From contig JAUQXG010000280.1 of NCBI GenBank assembly GCA_030834765.1, positions 1 to 5,947 of the forward strand: a stretch of DNA of 5,947 nt. The letters are read 5' to 3'. The DNA is from Lutispora sp. (GTDB lineage: Bacteria; Bacillota; Clostridia; Lutisporales; Lutisporaceae). Shown here piece by piece: positions 1-5,355 of this stretch. The position numbers and the translations under genes were made by a program. Each line of letters starts with the position of its first letter. The first letter of the stretch is position 1. The notes under the pieces are model-generated. The model was not told where the DNA came from, made no database searches, and saw nothing but the letters and a program-made list of their open reading frames with translations.

Positions 1-114
1 AGACCAAATATGCTTTCTATATTTTTTAATAAGGCTTCTCTCTATTTCCTGAAGCGATTTCCTTTCATTAAAAGGAATTAAAACTTCACATCCACTTCCT
101 GCTATATCACTCAT
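1..114 (-). CDS. N-terminus of a TtcA/TilS-like tRNA-modifying ATPase (partial, runs off the left edge)
   Basis: The reading frame opens with ATG at 114-112 and stays open for 38 codons to the window edge. The start is preceded by AGGAGAG (minus strand, 122-128) at good spacing. The visible residues begin MSDIAGSGCEVLIPF and continue with a basic, helical stretch containing QEIERSLIKKYRKHIW. This leader resembles the N-terminus of clostridial 'tRNA 2-thiocytidine biosynthesis TtcA family' proteins, where an ERSIIKKYRKxIW helix comes before the SGGKDS PP-loop. Those enzymes use ATP to activate a tRNA base for thiolation or a related modification. The PP-loop itself lies outside the window, so the assignment rests on recalled N-terminal resemblance only. 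The gene is divergent from the flavoprotein gene at 348. That a gene starts here is fairly sure; its function is moderately likely. Confidence 0.6.
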   Translation of the reverse strand, partial: MSDIAGSGCEVLIPFNERKSLQEIERSLIKKYRKHIWS

Positions 115-190
115 AAAATATCTCTCCTATTCTTATGTTTCTCTATTTATATTTTTTTATATGAATTATCCTTTATATAAAGATAATAAT

Positions 191-219
191 ATTATATACA
201 TGTTTGAGTGAATATTAAA
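191..219 (-). promoter_or_regulatory. Possible promoter of the TtcA-like gene
   Basis: On the minus strand a TATAAT hexamer (191-196) lies 17 nt downstream of a weak -35-like TTTAAT (214-219), about 75 nt before the ATG at 114. The -35 matches the consensus poorly and the region is almost all A/T, so this is tentative. Between it and the start, 165-187 holds an AT-rich dyad (ATTATC / GATAAT around TTTATATAAA, with one bulged C) that would fall in the leader. Confidence 0.35.
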
Positions 220-252
220 TGATTTATATAATTTAAAAATAAATACTTGATT

Positions 253-269
253 ATAGTAGTAGGTACTAA
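253..269. promoter_or_regulatory. FapR-like operator upstream of the flavoprotein gene
   Basis: Read on the minus strand the 17-mer is TTAGTACCTACTACTAT. From memory, the FapR box of Bacillus and relatives is a 17-bp inverted repeat of the form TTAGTA-N5-TACTAA, often with CCT opening the spacer. Eleven of the twelve arm positions match here, and the CCT is present. The site sits 10 nt upstream of the -10 box at 280-285 and covers the -35 region, where bound repressor would block RNA polymerase. FapR represses fatty-acid and phospholipid synthesis genes and is released by malonyl-CoA. No fapR gene is in the window, so regulation is inferred from the site alone. Confidence 0.6.
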
Positions 270-276
270 ACAACTA

Positions 277-285
277 TGATATAAT
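277..285 (+). promoter_or_regulatory. Extended -10 promoter of the flavoprotein/TIM-barrel unit
   Basis: A perfect TATAAT (280-285) is preceded by TGA (277-279), giving an extended -10 element. No good -35 hexamer is found 16-18 nt upstream; that space is taken by the FapR-like dyad, as is common for extended -10 promoters. The predicted transcript would begin near 292 and carry a leader of about 55 nt before the ATG at 348. Confidence 0.65.
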
Positions 286-347
286 AGAACAAATTATTGA
301 TTATTTTTAGTAAATATATTAATGATATATATAAATGGAGGATTAAA

Positions 348-1436
348 ATGAGTGTAAATAAAATCAAAAGCCTAAAAATCGGAGATCTTACTGCAAGGTT
401 GCCTATCATACAAGGCGGTATGGGTGTAGGCATTTCTCTTTCTGGACTCGCAGCAGCTGTGGCAAACGAAGGTGGAATCGGAGTTATTGCAGCAGCTGGA
501 ATTGGGATGATTCATTATGACTTTAAGAAAAGCTTTCTTAAAGCAAATATTGAAGCTTTAAAAGAGGAAATCAGAAAAACCAAAGCACAAACAAAGGGGA
601 TAATTGGAATTAACATCATGGTGGCGTTAACTAACTTTGGTGAAATTGTTAAGGCTTCTATCGAAGAAGGTATTGATATTATATTTTCAGGAGCAGGTCT
701 CCCTCTCAATCTTCCACAATTTCTTGATGAAACGAAATCAACAAAACTTGTACCTATCGTTTCTTCAGCTAGAGCAGTAAATATCATCTGTAAAAAATGG
801 ATGGATAAATATAATAGGCTACCAGATGCAATCGTTGTGGAAGGGCCTAAAGCTGGTGGTCATCTTGGTTTTAATCATGATCAACTTAATGATCCAGCCT
901 TCTCTCTTGATAATATTATCCCTGAAGTTGTAAACGCGGTGAAAAAAATCGAAGAAAAGTACAATAAGGAAATGCCAATCATTGCCGCTGGAGGAATCTA
1001 TACAGGAGAAGACATATACAAATATTTAAAGTTGGGTGCCTCTGGAGTACAAATGGCAACGCGTTTTGTAACAACAAATGAATGTGATGCTTCAATAGAA
1101 TTCAAAAACTCGTATTTAGAATGTAACAAAGAAGATATTGTGATAATTAAAAGTCCTGTGGGAATGCCTGGAAGAGCTATAAAAAACTCTTTTACCAACG
1201 ATATCGAAAAAGGAGAAAAAAAACCTTTTAAATGTCCCTATCACTGTATCATTACTTGTGATTACAAAAATAGTCCATATTGTATTGCTCAAGCTTTAAC
1301 CAATGCACAAAAGGGCGACTTAGCGCACGGATTTGTTTTTGCAGGAGAAAACGCCTATAGGTCGGATAAAATTATTTCAGTAAAAGAGTTGATGTCTTCT
1401 TTAGAAAAAGAATATGAGGAGGCTGCAAAACAGTAA
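348..1436 (+). CDS. FMN-dependent NAD(P)H oxidoreductase of the nitronate monooxygenase / FabK superfamily
   Basis: This is a 362-residue cytosolic flavoprotein with a TIM-barrel fold. Seen in the sequence: the N-terminal FMN-loop motif IQGGMGVG (21-28); EGPKAGGHLGF (165-175), whose His172 matches the catalytic histidine of nitronate monooxygenases and FabK; and the FMN-phosphate segments AAGGIYTGEDI (213-223) and GASGVQMATRF (230-240). A cysteine-rich insert with Cys296, 300, 304 and 312 (spacing C-x3-C-x3-C-x7-C) follows. I chose ATG 348 because TGGAGG (336-341) lies 6 nt upstream; an in-frame TTG at 297 would add 17 residues but has no ribosome site. Family members oxidise nitronates or reduce enoyl-ACP or quinones. 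The substrate cannot be read from the sequence, but the FapR-like operator upstream favours a lipid-linked role. It is longer than typical FabK (about 315 aa), so I do not call it fabK. Confidence 0.9.
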   Translation: MSVNKIKSLKIGDLTARLPIIQGGMGVGISLSGLAAAVANEGGIGVIAAAGIGMIHYDFKKSFLKANIEALKEEIRKTKAQTKGIIGINIMVALTNFGEIVKASIEEGIDIIFSGAGLPLNLPQFLDETKSTKLVPIVSSARAVNIICKKWMDKYNRLPDAIVVEGPKAGGHLGFNHDQLNDPAFSLDNIIPEVVNAVKKIEEKYNKEMPIIAAGGIYTGEDIYKYLKLGASGVQMATRFVTTNECDASIEFKNSYLECNKEDIVIIKSPVGMPGRAIKNSFTNDIEKGEKKPFKCPYHCIITCDYKNSPYCIAQALTNAQKGDLAHGFVFAGENAYRSDKIISVKELMSSLEKEYEEAAKQ

Positions 1437-1520
1437 TTATTTAATATTTGTATTTTTAAAAATAATTGTGTAAAATAAATATATAAAATACAAAATTTAA
1501 TATTATTTGAGGTAATAAAT

Positions 1521-2186
1521 ATGCAGAAAAATCCTCCTGAACTACTTGGAGTCCTAAGACGTCATATGATTAAAGTCCCTGAGTGCATACAAAAATCAAC
1601 AGGGATAAAAATTTTTGGAAAGTTAATCAAGTCCCTAGCTTTTACTACTGATGTTGCGGTAATAAAAAACATGAATGCAGATGCGGTAATCGCAGTATAT
1701 CCTTTTACACCACAACCTTCCATAACTCAGGCTATACTTACTGCCGCTGATATACCTGTATTCTCCGGTGTTGGTGGTGGAATAACTACTGGCAAAAGAG
1801 TAATCAATTTGTCACTGGATGCTGAATTTAGAGGGGCAATTGGCGTAGTTGTCAATGCACCTACACCAAATGAAACCATTATTGGCATGAAGCGTGCAAT
1901 TGATATACCTGTAGTAGTTACGGTAGTATCAGAGAACACTGATTTTAAAGGACGTATAGAAGCTGGCACAGATATCTTTAATGTGGCGGGAGCACTGAAT
2001 ACCGCCAGTATAGTTAGAAAAATAAGAGAGCTCTATCCAGATGTACCTATTATTGCGACAGGTGGGCCAACGGAAGAATCTATAAATACAGTTATTGAAG
2101 CAGGTGCAAATGCAATTACGATCACACCATCTACGCCTGCACAGCTTTTTAAAAGTATAATGGAAAACTACAGAAATCAATTATAA
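1521..2186 (+). CDS. TIM-barrel protein of unknown reaction (annotated 'hydrolase' in clostridia)
   Basis: The protein has 221 residues and no signal peptide or membrane helix, so it is probably cytosolic. ATG 1521 follows TTTGAGGT (1506-1513) at 7-nt spacing. Alternating hydrophobic strands and helices fit a (beta/alpha)8 barrel. Conspicuous segments are FTTDVAVI (41-48), FSGVGGGITTGKR (81-93), VVNAPT (110-115), IATGGPTEESI (178-188) and EAGANAITITPST (193-205). The last two resemble the C-terminal phosphate-binding strands of many TIM-barrel enzymes. I recognise the family as one usually labelled 'hydrolase' in clostridial genomes, without a known substrate. It lies 84 nt behind the flavoprotein gene on the same strand with no convincing terminator or promoter between them, so co-transcription is likely. 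That would put it under the same FapR-like control and suggests a shared pathway. The fold is fairly sure; the function is unknown. Confidence 0.85.
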   Translation: MQKNPPELLGVLRRHMIKVPECIQKSTGIKIFGKLIKSLAFTTDVAVIKNMNADAVIAVYPFTPQPSITQAILTAADIPVFSGVGGGITTGKRVINLSLDAEFRGAIGVVVNAPTPNETIIGMKRAIDIPVVVTVVSENTDFKGRIEAGTDIFNVAGALNTASIVRKIRELYPDVPIIATGGPTEESINTVIEAGANAITITPSTPAQLFKSIMENYRNQL

Positions 2187-2240
2187 ATACAATAAGGGGC
2201 GGCTTCAATTCATTGAAGCCGCCCCTTATTGTATTTATAA
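2181..2240. terminator. Bidirectional terminator: perfect 29-bp inverted repeat
   Basis: Arms at 2181-2209 and 2212-2240 are perfectly complementary over 29 bp, with two bases (2210-2211) between them. The core GGGGCGGCTTCAAT is strikingly GC-rich against its surroundings, and both sides end in T-rich sequence (TTATTGTATTT). It lies between the TIM-barrel gene and the convergent DUF378 gene (stop at 2257) and can serve both. The left arm contains the last leucine codon and the TAA stop (2184-2186) of the upstream gene. Confidence 0.9.
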
Positions 2241-2256
2241 TAATCTTAATTATGTA

Positions 2257-2454
2257 TTAATCCACTTTGCCGCGATCCCTGAATAATAAACTTATACTCC
2301 ATATACCTGCTACACCAACCAAAGTATATACGATGCGACTAAGTGCAGCTCCTTGTCCGCCAAAGAGTGAAGCAACTAAGTCGAATTGAAATAAGCCAAC
2401 TAATAACCAGTTTAATGCGCCTATAATTACTAATACCAATGCCAATTTGTCCAT
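2257..2454 (-). CDS. DUF378 family small membrane protein
   Basis: The 65-residue protein has two hydrophobic helices, about residues 4-22 and 40-58, joined by a short glycine-rich loop (FGGQGA, 31-36) and ending in a charged tail (RDRGKVD). The motif IGALNWLLVGLF (11-22) and the segment RIVYTLVGVAGIW (40-52) are characteristic of DUF378, a family of small bacterial membrane proteins of unknown function; 65 residues is within its usual size. The ATG at 2454 has a strong AAGGAGG-type site (around 2465-2472, minus strand) about 10 nt upstream. It appears to be a single-gene unit, divergent from the protease operon and convergent with the TIM-barrel gene. No function can be assigned. Confidence 0.92.
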   Translation of the reverse strand: MDKLALVLVIIGALNWLLVGLFQFDLVASLFGGQGAALSRIVYTLVGVAGIWSISLLFRDRGKVD

Positions 2455-2515
2455 CAGTCAAAAACCTCCTTTCTTTTATAACGTAAATTTAACTAAATTA
2501 ATTTTTATTTTAAAG

Positions 2516-2543
2516 ATTATAGTATATTATATGTAATTGTGAA
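2516..2543 (-). promoter_or_regulatory. Promoter of the DUF378 gene
   Basis: On the minus strand TTCACA (2538-2543; five of six matches to TTGACA) lies 16 nt upstream of a perfect TATAAT (2516-2521). This gives a leader of roughly 55 nt before the ATG at 2454. Confidence 0.6.
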
Positions 2544-2560
2544 TTTTATTATCCTCTATG

Positions 2561-2578
2561 ACAAAATCTAACTTTTGT
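2561..2578. promoter_or_regulatory. Inverted repeat between divergent promoters, possible operator
   Basis: ACAAAA (2561-2566) and TTTTGT (2573-2578) form perfect 6-bp arms around a 6-nt spacer. The right arm overlaps the -35 hexamer (2575-2580) of the protease operon promoter, and the dyad lies about 18 nt upstream of the DUF378 -35. The position is typical of a repressor site, but I do not recognise the motif, and AT-rich dyads of this size arise by chance. Confidence 0.3.
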
Positions 2579-2603
2579 ATGATTTTAATACTTATGATAT
2601 AAT
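2575..2603 (+). promoter_or_regulatory. Promoter of the membrane protein/FtsH-like operon
   Basis: TTGTAT (2575-2580) and a perfect TATAAT (2598-2603) are separated by 17 nt, and TGA at 2595-2597 makes an extended -10. Transcription would start near 2610, about 19 nt before the ATG at 2629, leaving just enough leader for the ribosome site. An in-frame TTG at 2575 lies inside the -35 box and so is not a credible translation start. Confidence 0.8.
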
Positions 2604-2628
2604 ATTATGTAAACAAAGGAGGTGTCTT

Positions 2629-3171
2629 ATGAAAATTAAAAATACGCAGATATTTAAATGCTTTATAGCTTTTATTATCACGTTATTCATACTATTAGTG
2701 GGACAAATCCTTTGGCAAAATCATGCTATAAATAAGCCTCTAGAAAAGTCACTCCAATCTATTGACGGAGTAAAAAATATTGTATGGAATAAAAACAGTA
2801 AAATAGTAGAAGCAGTACAAATAGAAGTGACTCTTGGTGATGTAACAAACATACAAAAAACTTATAAAGAAATAGATCAGAAAACTCATGAAGTTTTAGG
2901 CAGCAAGCCATATAGAATCATTATAAAAGATAATAGGACTCTTGAATTAGAAAATCTATATGATGATATAAATAGCTATGTGCAAAAGGCCATTTCGGAT
3001 GGAGATTTTCCTCTATTAGCACAGAAAACAGAAGATATAGCAAAACAAGTTGCAGTGAATGCTAAAGTATTTGTAGACGAGCAATATGTATATGTACAGC
3101 TAAACAAAGAAGATACATCCTTATATATGCTTACTCTCCGACATTCTAATGGAATTGGAGGAAATATATAG
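2629..3171 (+). CDS. Membrane-anchored extracytoplasmic protein, likely partner of the FtsH-like protease
   Basis: The protein has 180 residues. A short basic N-terminus (MKIKNTQIFK) is followed by one hydrophobic helix (about 11-28) with no lipobox or clear cleavage site. About 150 mostly polar residues follow, predicted to lie outside the membrane. Two segments look like repeated alpha/beta units: one around 38-100 (strands near VEAVQIEVTL and YRIIIK), the other around 112-170 (strands near AKVFVD, YVYVQLN and LYMLTLR). ATG 2629 has an excellent AAAGGAGGTG site (2616-2624). Its TAG stop shares one base with the GTG start of the next gene, so the two are probably translated coupled. I do not recognise a named family. 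Because the downstream protease lacks its own extracytoplasmic domain, I infer that this protein may supply one, as a substrate receptor or regulator. Confidence 0.85.
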   Translation: MKIKNTQIFKCFIAFIITLFILLVGQILWQNHAINKPLEKSLQSIDGVKNIVWNKNSKIVEAVQIEVTLGDVTNIQKTYKEIDQKTHEVLGSKPYRIIIKDNRTLELENLYDDINSYVQKAISDGDFPLLAQKTEDIAKQVAVNAKVFVDEQYVYVQLNKEDTSLYMLTLRHSNGIGGNI

Positions 3172-4661
3172 TGAAATATATAGAAATGATTGTAGGATCC
3201 TTTGCTGCATTTTTAACGTTTTTAGCTTTTAGCGGTTATAATATTCTTCCTATCGTATTTTTGATTGTATTGATATCAAGTGTATACCTTTTTAGCGGAA
3301 AAGCTATGACTAAGGGAAAGAACTTTGTATTATCATCAAAAACCATCAATCAAAATATTTCCTTTGAAGATATCGGAGGTCAGGAAACAGCAAAAAATGA
3401 ATTGTCCGAGGCTTTAGACTTTGTAAAAAATAGCGATGAAATGAAATCCTTAGGGATTCGTCCTTTAAAAGGGATCTTATTAAATGGCCCTCCAGGTACA
3501 GGGAAAACCTTATTAGCTAAAGCTGCCGCACAATATACTGACTCGGTTTTTTTATCAGCAAGTGGATCAGAATTTGTTGAAATGTATGTTGGTGTTGGTG
3601 CAAAAAGAATAAGAGAATTGTTTGCTCAAGCAAAACAGTCTGCAAAGAAACAAAAAAAGTTAAGTGCAGTAATCTTTATTGATGAAATGGAAGTATTAGG
3701 CGGAAAAAGAGGCAACAATAGCCATCAAGAGCATGAGCAGACACTAAATGAGCTTCTAGTTCAAATGGATGGAATATCATCAAACGAAGAAGTGAAGATA
3801 CTTATCATTGCAGCAACCAATCGAGTTGACATGCTTGATTCTGCGTTGCTTCGTCCTGGTAGGTTCGATAGACTTGTAAAAGTTGACTTGCCGGATAAAA
3901 AAGGAAGAGTTCATATACTTAAGCTGCACATGAAAAACAAACCCATTTCAGATGATGTTTCTATAGAGAAAATTGCAAAGGATTCTTTTGGTTTTTCAGG
4001 CGCACAACTAGAAAGTGTCACCAATGAAGCCGCTATAATGGCTATGAGAGATGGCTCTAAAGAAATAAATTCAGATCATTTCCATAATGCAATAGAAAAA
4101 GTGATGATGGGAGAAAAACTGGATAGAGTTCCGAATATGGAAGAGAAAAAAAGAATAGCAATTCATGAGTCAGGGCACGCGTTGATAGGCGAATTGATGT
4201 TTCCTAATTCTGTTGCGAGTGTTAATGTAGCTTCTAGGAGCAACGCCCTTGGATATGTAAGACAAACACAGCAAGATGATATTTACCTCTATACACATGA
4301 ATATTTAAAGTCAAGAATCTCAGTAGCTCTAGCAGGTGTAATCGCAGAAGAAATCATTCTAAAAAGCAGAAGCACAGGAGGCTCAAGTGATTTCAAACAT
4401 GCCTCAGAAATGGCAAAACAAATTATATATAGTGGAATGTCGGATCTAGGAATAATTTCTTCAGAAGATATCCCTAAAGATCAGGTTCATAATATGATTT
4501 CAAAAATTCTGAGGGAAATAGAGAATGAAACAAAAGAAGTTTTATGTAAAAAGAAATCCTATTTAGAAAAGATGACAGAATTGCTCCTAGACAAAGAGAC
4601 TTTGTCAGGAGATGAAATAAGAATTTTAATCAATAATCAAGACTCCTCGCAATGTGCATAA
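3171..4661 (+). CDS. Short FtsH-type membrane AAA+ zinc metalloprotease
   Basis: The 496-residue protein should unfold and degrade membrane or cytosolic proteins using ATP. Two membrane helices (about 3-20 and 24-42) are separated by only about four residues. The AAA domain follows: Walker A GPPGTGKT (106-113), pore loop FVEMYVGVG (135-143), Walker B IFIDE (168-172), and the second region of homology DSALLRPGRFDR (223-234) with arginines 228 and 231. The peptidase domain has HESGH (332-336) and a third zinc ligand, Asp407, in TGGSSDFKHA. The C-terminus (about 465-487) matches the FtsH end with LSGDEIRIL. All catalytic residues are intact. Ordinary FtsH has 600-650 residues with a folded domain between its helices, which is missing here, so this is probably a paralogue rather than the housekeeping FtsH. 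The GTG start overlaps the upstream stop, with TTGGAGG (3155-3161) at 9-nt spacing. Confidence 0.93.
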   Translation: MKYIEMIVGSFAAFLTFLAFSGYNILPIVFLIVLISSVYLFSGKAMTKGKNFVLSSKTINQNISFEDIGGQETAKNELSEALDFVKNSDEMKSLGIRPLKGILLNGPPGTGKTLLAKAAAQYTDSVFLSASGSEFVEMYVGVGAKRIRELFAQAKQSAKKQKKLSAVIFIDEMEVLGGKRGNNSHQEHEQTLNELLVQMDGISSNEEVKILIIAATNRVDMLDSALLRPGRFDRLVKVDLPDKKGRVHILKLHMKNKPISDDVSIEKIAKDSFGFSGAQLESVTNEAAIMAMRDGSKEINSDHFHNAIEKVMMGEKLDRVPNMEEKKRIAIHESGHALIGELMFPNSVASVNVASRSNALGYVRQTQQDDIYLYTHEYLKSRISVALAGVIAEEIILKSRSTGGSSDFKHASEMAKQIIYSGMSDLGIISSEDIPKDQVHNMISKILREIENETKEVLCKKKSYLEKMTELLLDKETLSGDEIRILINNQDSSQCA

Positions 4662-4686
4662 TCTTTGTTTCTACACAAGATATTTA

Positions 4687-4754
4687 ATAAAAATGATAAG
4701 GTTGAACAGGCTAAGAAACCTATTTTGTAGTTTGTTCAACCTTATTATTTTTAT
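4687..4754. terminator. Bidirectional terminator between the protease and GNAT genes
   Basis: Arms 4687-4708 and 4733-4754 pair over 22 bp with one G:U position (4695/4746, plus-strand transcript). The core is AAGGTTGAACA. The outer ends give U-rich tails in both directions (TTATTATTTTTAT on plus, a similar run on minus). It lies between convergent genes ending at 4661 and 4764. The 24-nt loop is long for a terminator and may fold further (AGG 4708-4710 against CCT 4719-4721, or CTA against TAG). Confidence 0.85.
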
Positions 4755-4763
4755 GGACTGAGA

Positions 4764-5267
4764 TTAAGCCAACTTTAAGAATTCTTCCATAGAAATGGAA
4801 TATTGCATTTCCTTTATCAGCTTCTTATCTTGCTTAAATCCAATTTTGTGAAACATCCTAATGGATCGTTCATTTTCATGATTAATTCTTGCAATGACTT
4901 CATCCATCCTCCATTTAAAAAATGCATGTTTTAAGCCATGAGAAATCGCTTTTTTCCCTAATCCTCTATTCCACTTATCCTTTTGTCCTATCACTACCAC
5001 AATCTCTGCTGTCTTTCCTTTAGGTACTAATCGTAAAAACCCAATTGGTTCTTCCTCTTCAGTAATCATAAAAAAACTTCCATTTTGATTAAATATATGA
5101 GTAAGAATAGGCATATTTATTCTTTGCATTACTCTATTAATGCTCTCACCGACATCTTGGCTTTCATTTAAATACCTAACTACATCATGATCCTCCAACC
5201 AATTAATAATTTTTCTTGCATCATCTTGAAAAACCTCCTGACGAAGCTGAACATTACAAGTACTCAT
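4764..5267 (-). CDS. GNAT family N-acetyltransferase
   Basis: This 167-residue cytosolic enzyme should transfer an acetyl group from acetyl-CoA to an amine; the acceptor is unknown. The acetyl-CoA-binding motif A is seen as IGQKDKWNRGLGKKAI (93-108), with the R-G-L-G-K pyrophosphate loop at 101-105. Motif B follows as NERSIRMFHKIGF (132-144), including the usual asparagine-to-phenylalanine pattern of GNAT proteins. Residues 13-60 form the variable N-terminal helical part that normally shapes the acceptor site. I chose ATG 5267 (MSTCNVQLRQ) because GGAGGG (5276-5281, minus strand) lies 8 nt upstream; an alternative in-frame GTG at 5273 would be only 2 nt from it. The gene stands alone with its own promoter and terminators on both sides. 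Nothing nearby indicates whether it acts on a ribosomal protein, a small molecule or an antibiotic. Confidence 0.92.
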   Translation of the reverse strand: MSTCNVQLRQEVFQDDARKIINWLEDHDVVRYLNESQDVGESINRVMQRINMPILTHIFNQNGSFFMITEEEEPIGFLRLVPKGKTAEIVVVIGQKDKWNRGLGKKAISHGLKHAFFKWRMDEVIARINHENERSIRMFHKIGFKQDKKLIKEMQYSISMEEFLKLA

Positions 5268-5293
5268 TAACACAACCCTCCATAAAAAGTAAT

Positions 5294-5310
5294 AAGCCTA
5301 TAATAGGCTT
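5294..5310 (-). promoter_or_regulatory. Hairpin in the leader of the GNAT gene
   Basis: AAGCCTA (5304-5310 read on minus) pairs perfectly with TAGGCTT (5294-5300) around a 3-nt loop. It lies roughly 10 nt after the predicted transcription start and is followed by TTATTACTTTTT before the ribosome site. It could be a weak attenuator or an mRNA-stabilising 5' stem; the stem of seven pairs and the interrupted T-run make strong termination doubtful. Confidence 0.5.
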
Positions 5311-5326
5311 TCTTTAGGTCACGACA

Positions 5327-5355
5327 ATAATACTATCCAGTCCCATTTAAGTCAA
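5327..5355 (-). promoter_or_regulatory. Promoter of the GNAT gene
   Basis: On the minus strand TTGACT (5350-5355; five of six consensus matches) lies exactly 17 nt upstream of TATTAT (5327-5332; five of six). The predicted start is near 5320, giving a leader of about 53 nt that contains the hairpin at 5294-5310. Confidence 0.75.

Noticed and set aside
165..187. AT-rich dyad between the divergent genes at the left end.
   Set aside because: Only two G:C pairs close the stem and the centre is a TTTATATAAA self-complement, which is common in this base composition; no basis to call it an operator.
515..787. Minus-strand open frame of 90 codons opposite the flavoprotein gene; a similar one lies at 998-1198.
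   Set aside because: Both are antisense to a clear coding region with conserved motifs and have no start signals.
1466..1494. Possible internal promoter before the TIM-barrel gene (TTGTGT, 17 nt, TACAAA).
   Set aside because: Both hexamers match poorly (three and four of six), and the spacer region is nearly pure A/T, so matches of this quality are uninformative.
1441..1500. Inverted repeat between the flavoprotein and TIM-barrel genes (1447-1456 pairs with 1485-1494, plus outer TTAA arms).
   Set aside because: The arms are almost all A/T with a single G:C pair, the loop is 28 nt and there is no following T-run. It is expected by chance in such AT-rich DNA and would not terminate transcription.
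1929..2180. Cysteine-rich 83-codon minus-strand frame opposite the TIM-barrel gene.
   Set aside because: It lies wholly antisense to a well-supported gene, lacks a ribosome site, and its composition is explained by the codon pattern of the opposite strand.
5019..5035. A second FapR-like half-site (AGGTACTAA) inside the GNAT gene.
   Set aside because: Only the right arm is present, the opposite arm has no match, and the position is internal to coding sequence on the non-template side of any promoter.
5183..5238. AGGAGG followed 9 nt later by ATG ATG inside the GNAT gene, a possible nested 14-codon frame on the minus strand.
   Set aside because: It is out of frame, very short, and the motif is explained by the Gln-Glu-Val codons of the acetyltransferase; no sign of conservation can be seen.
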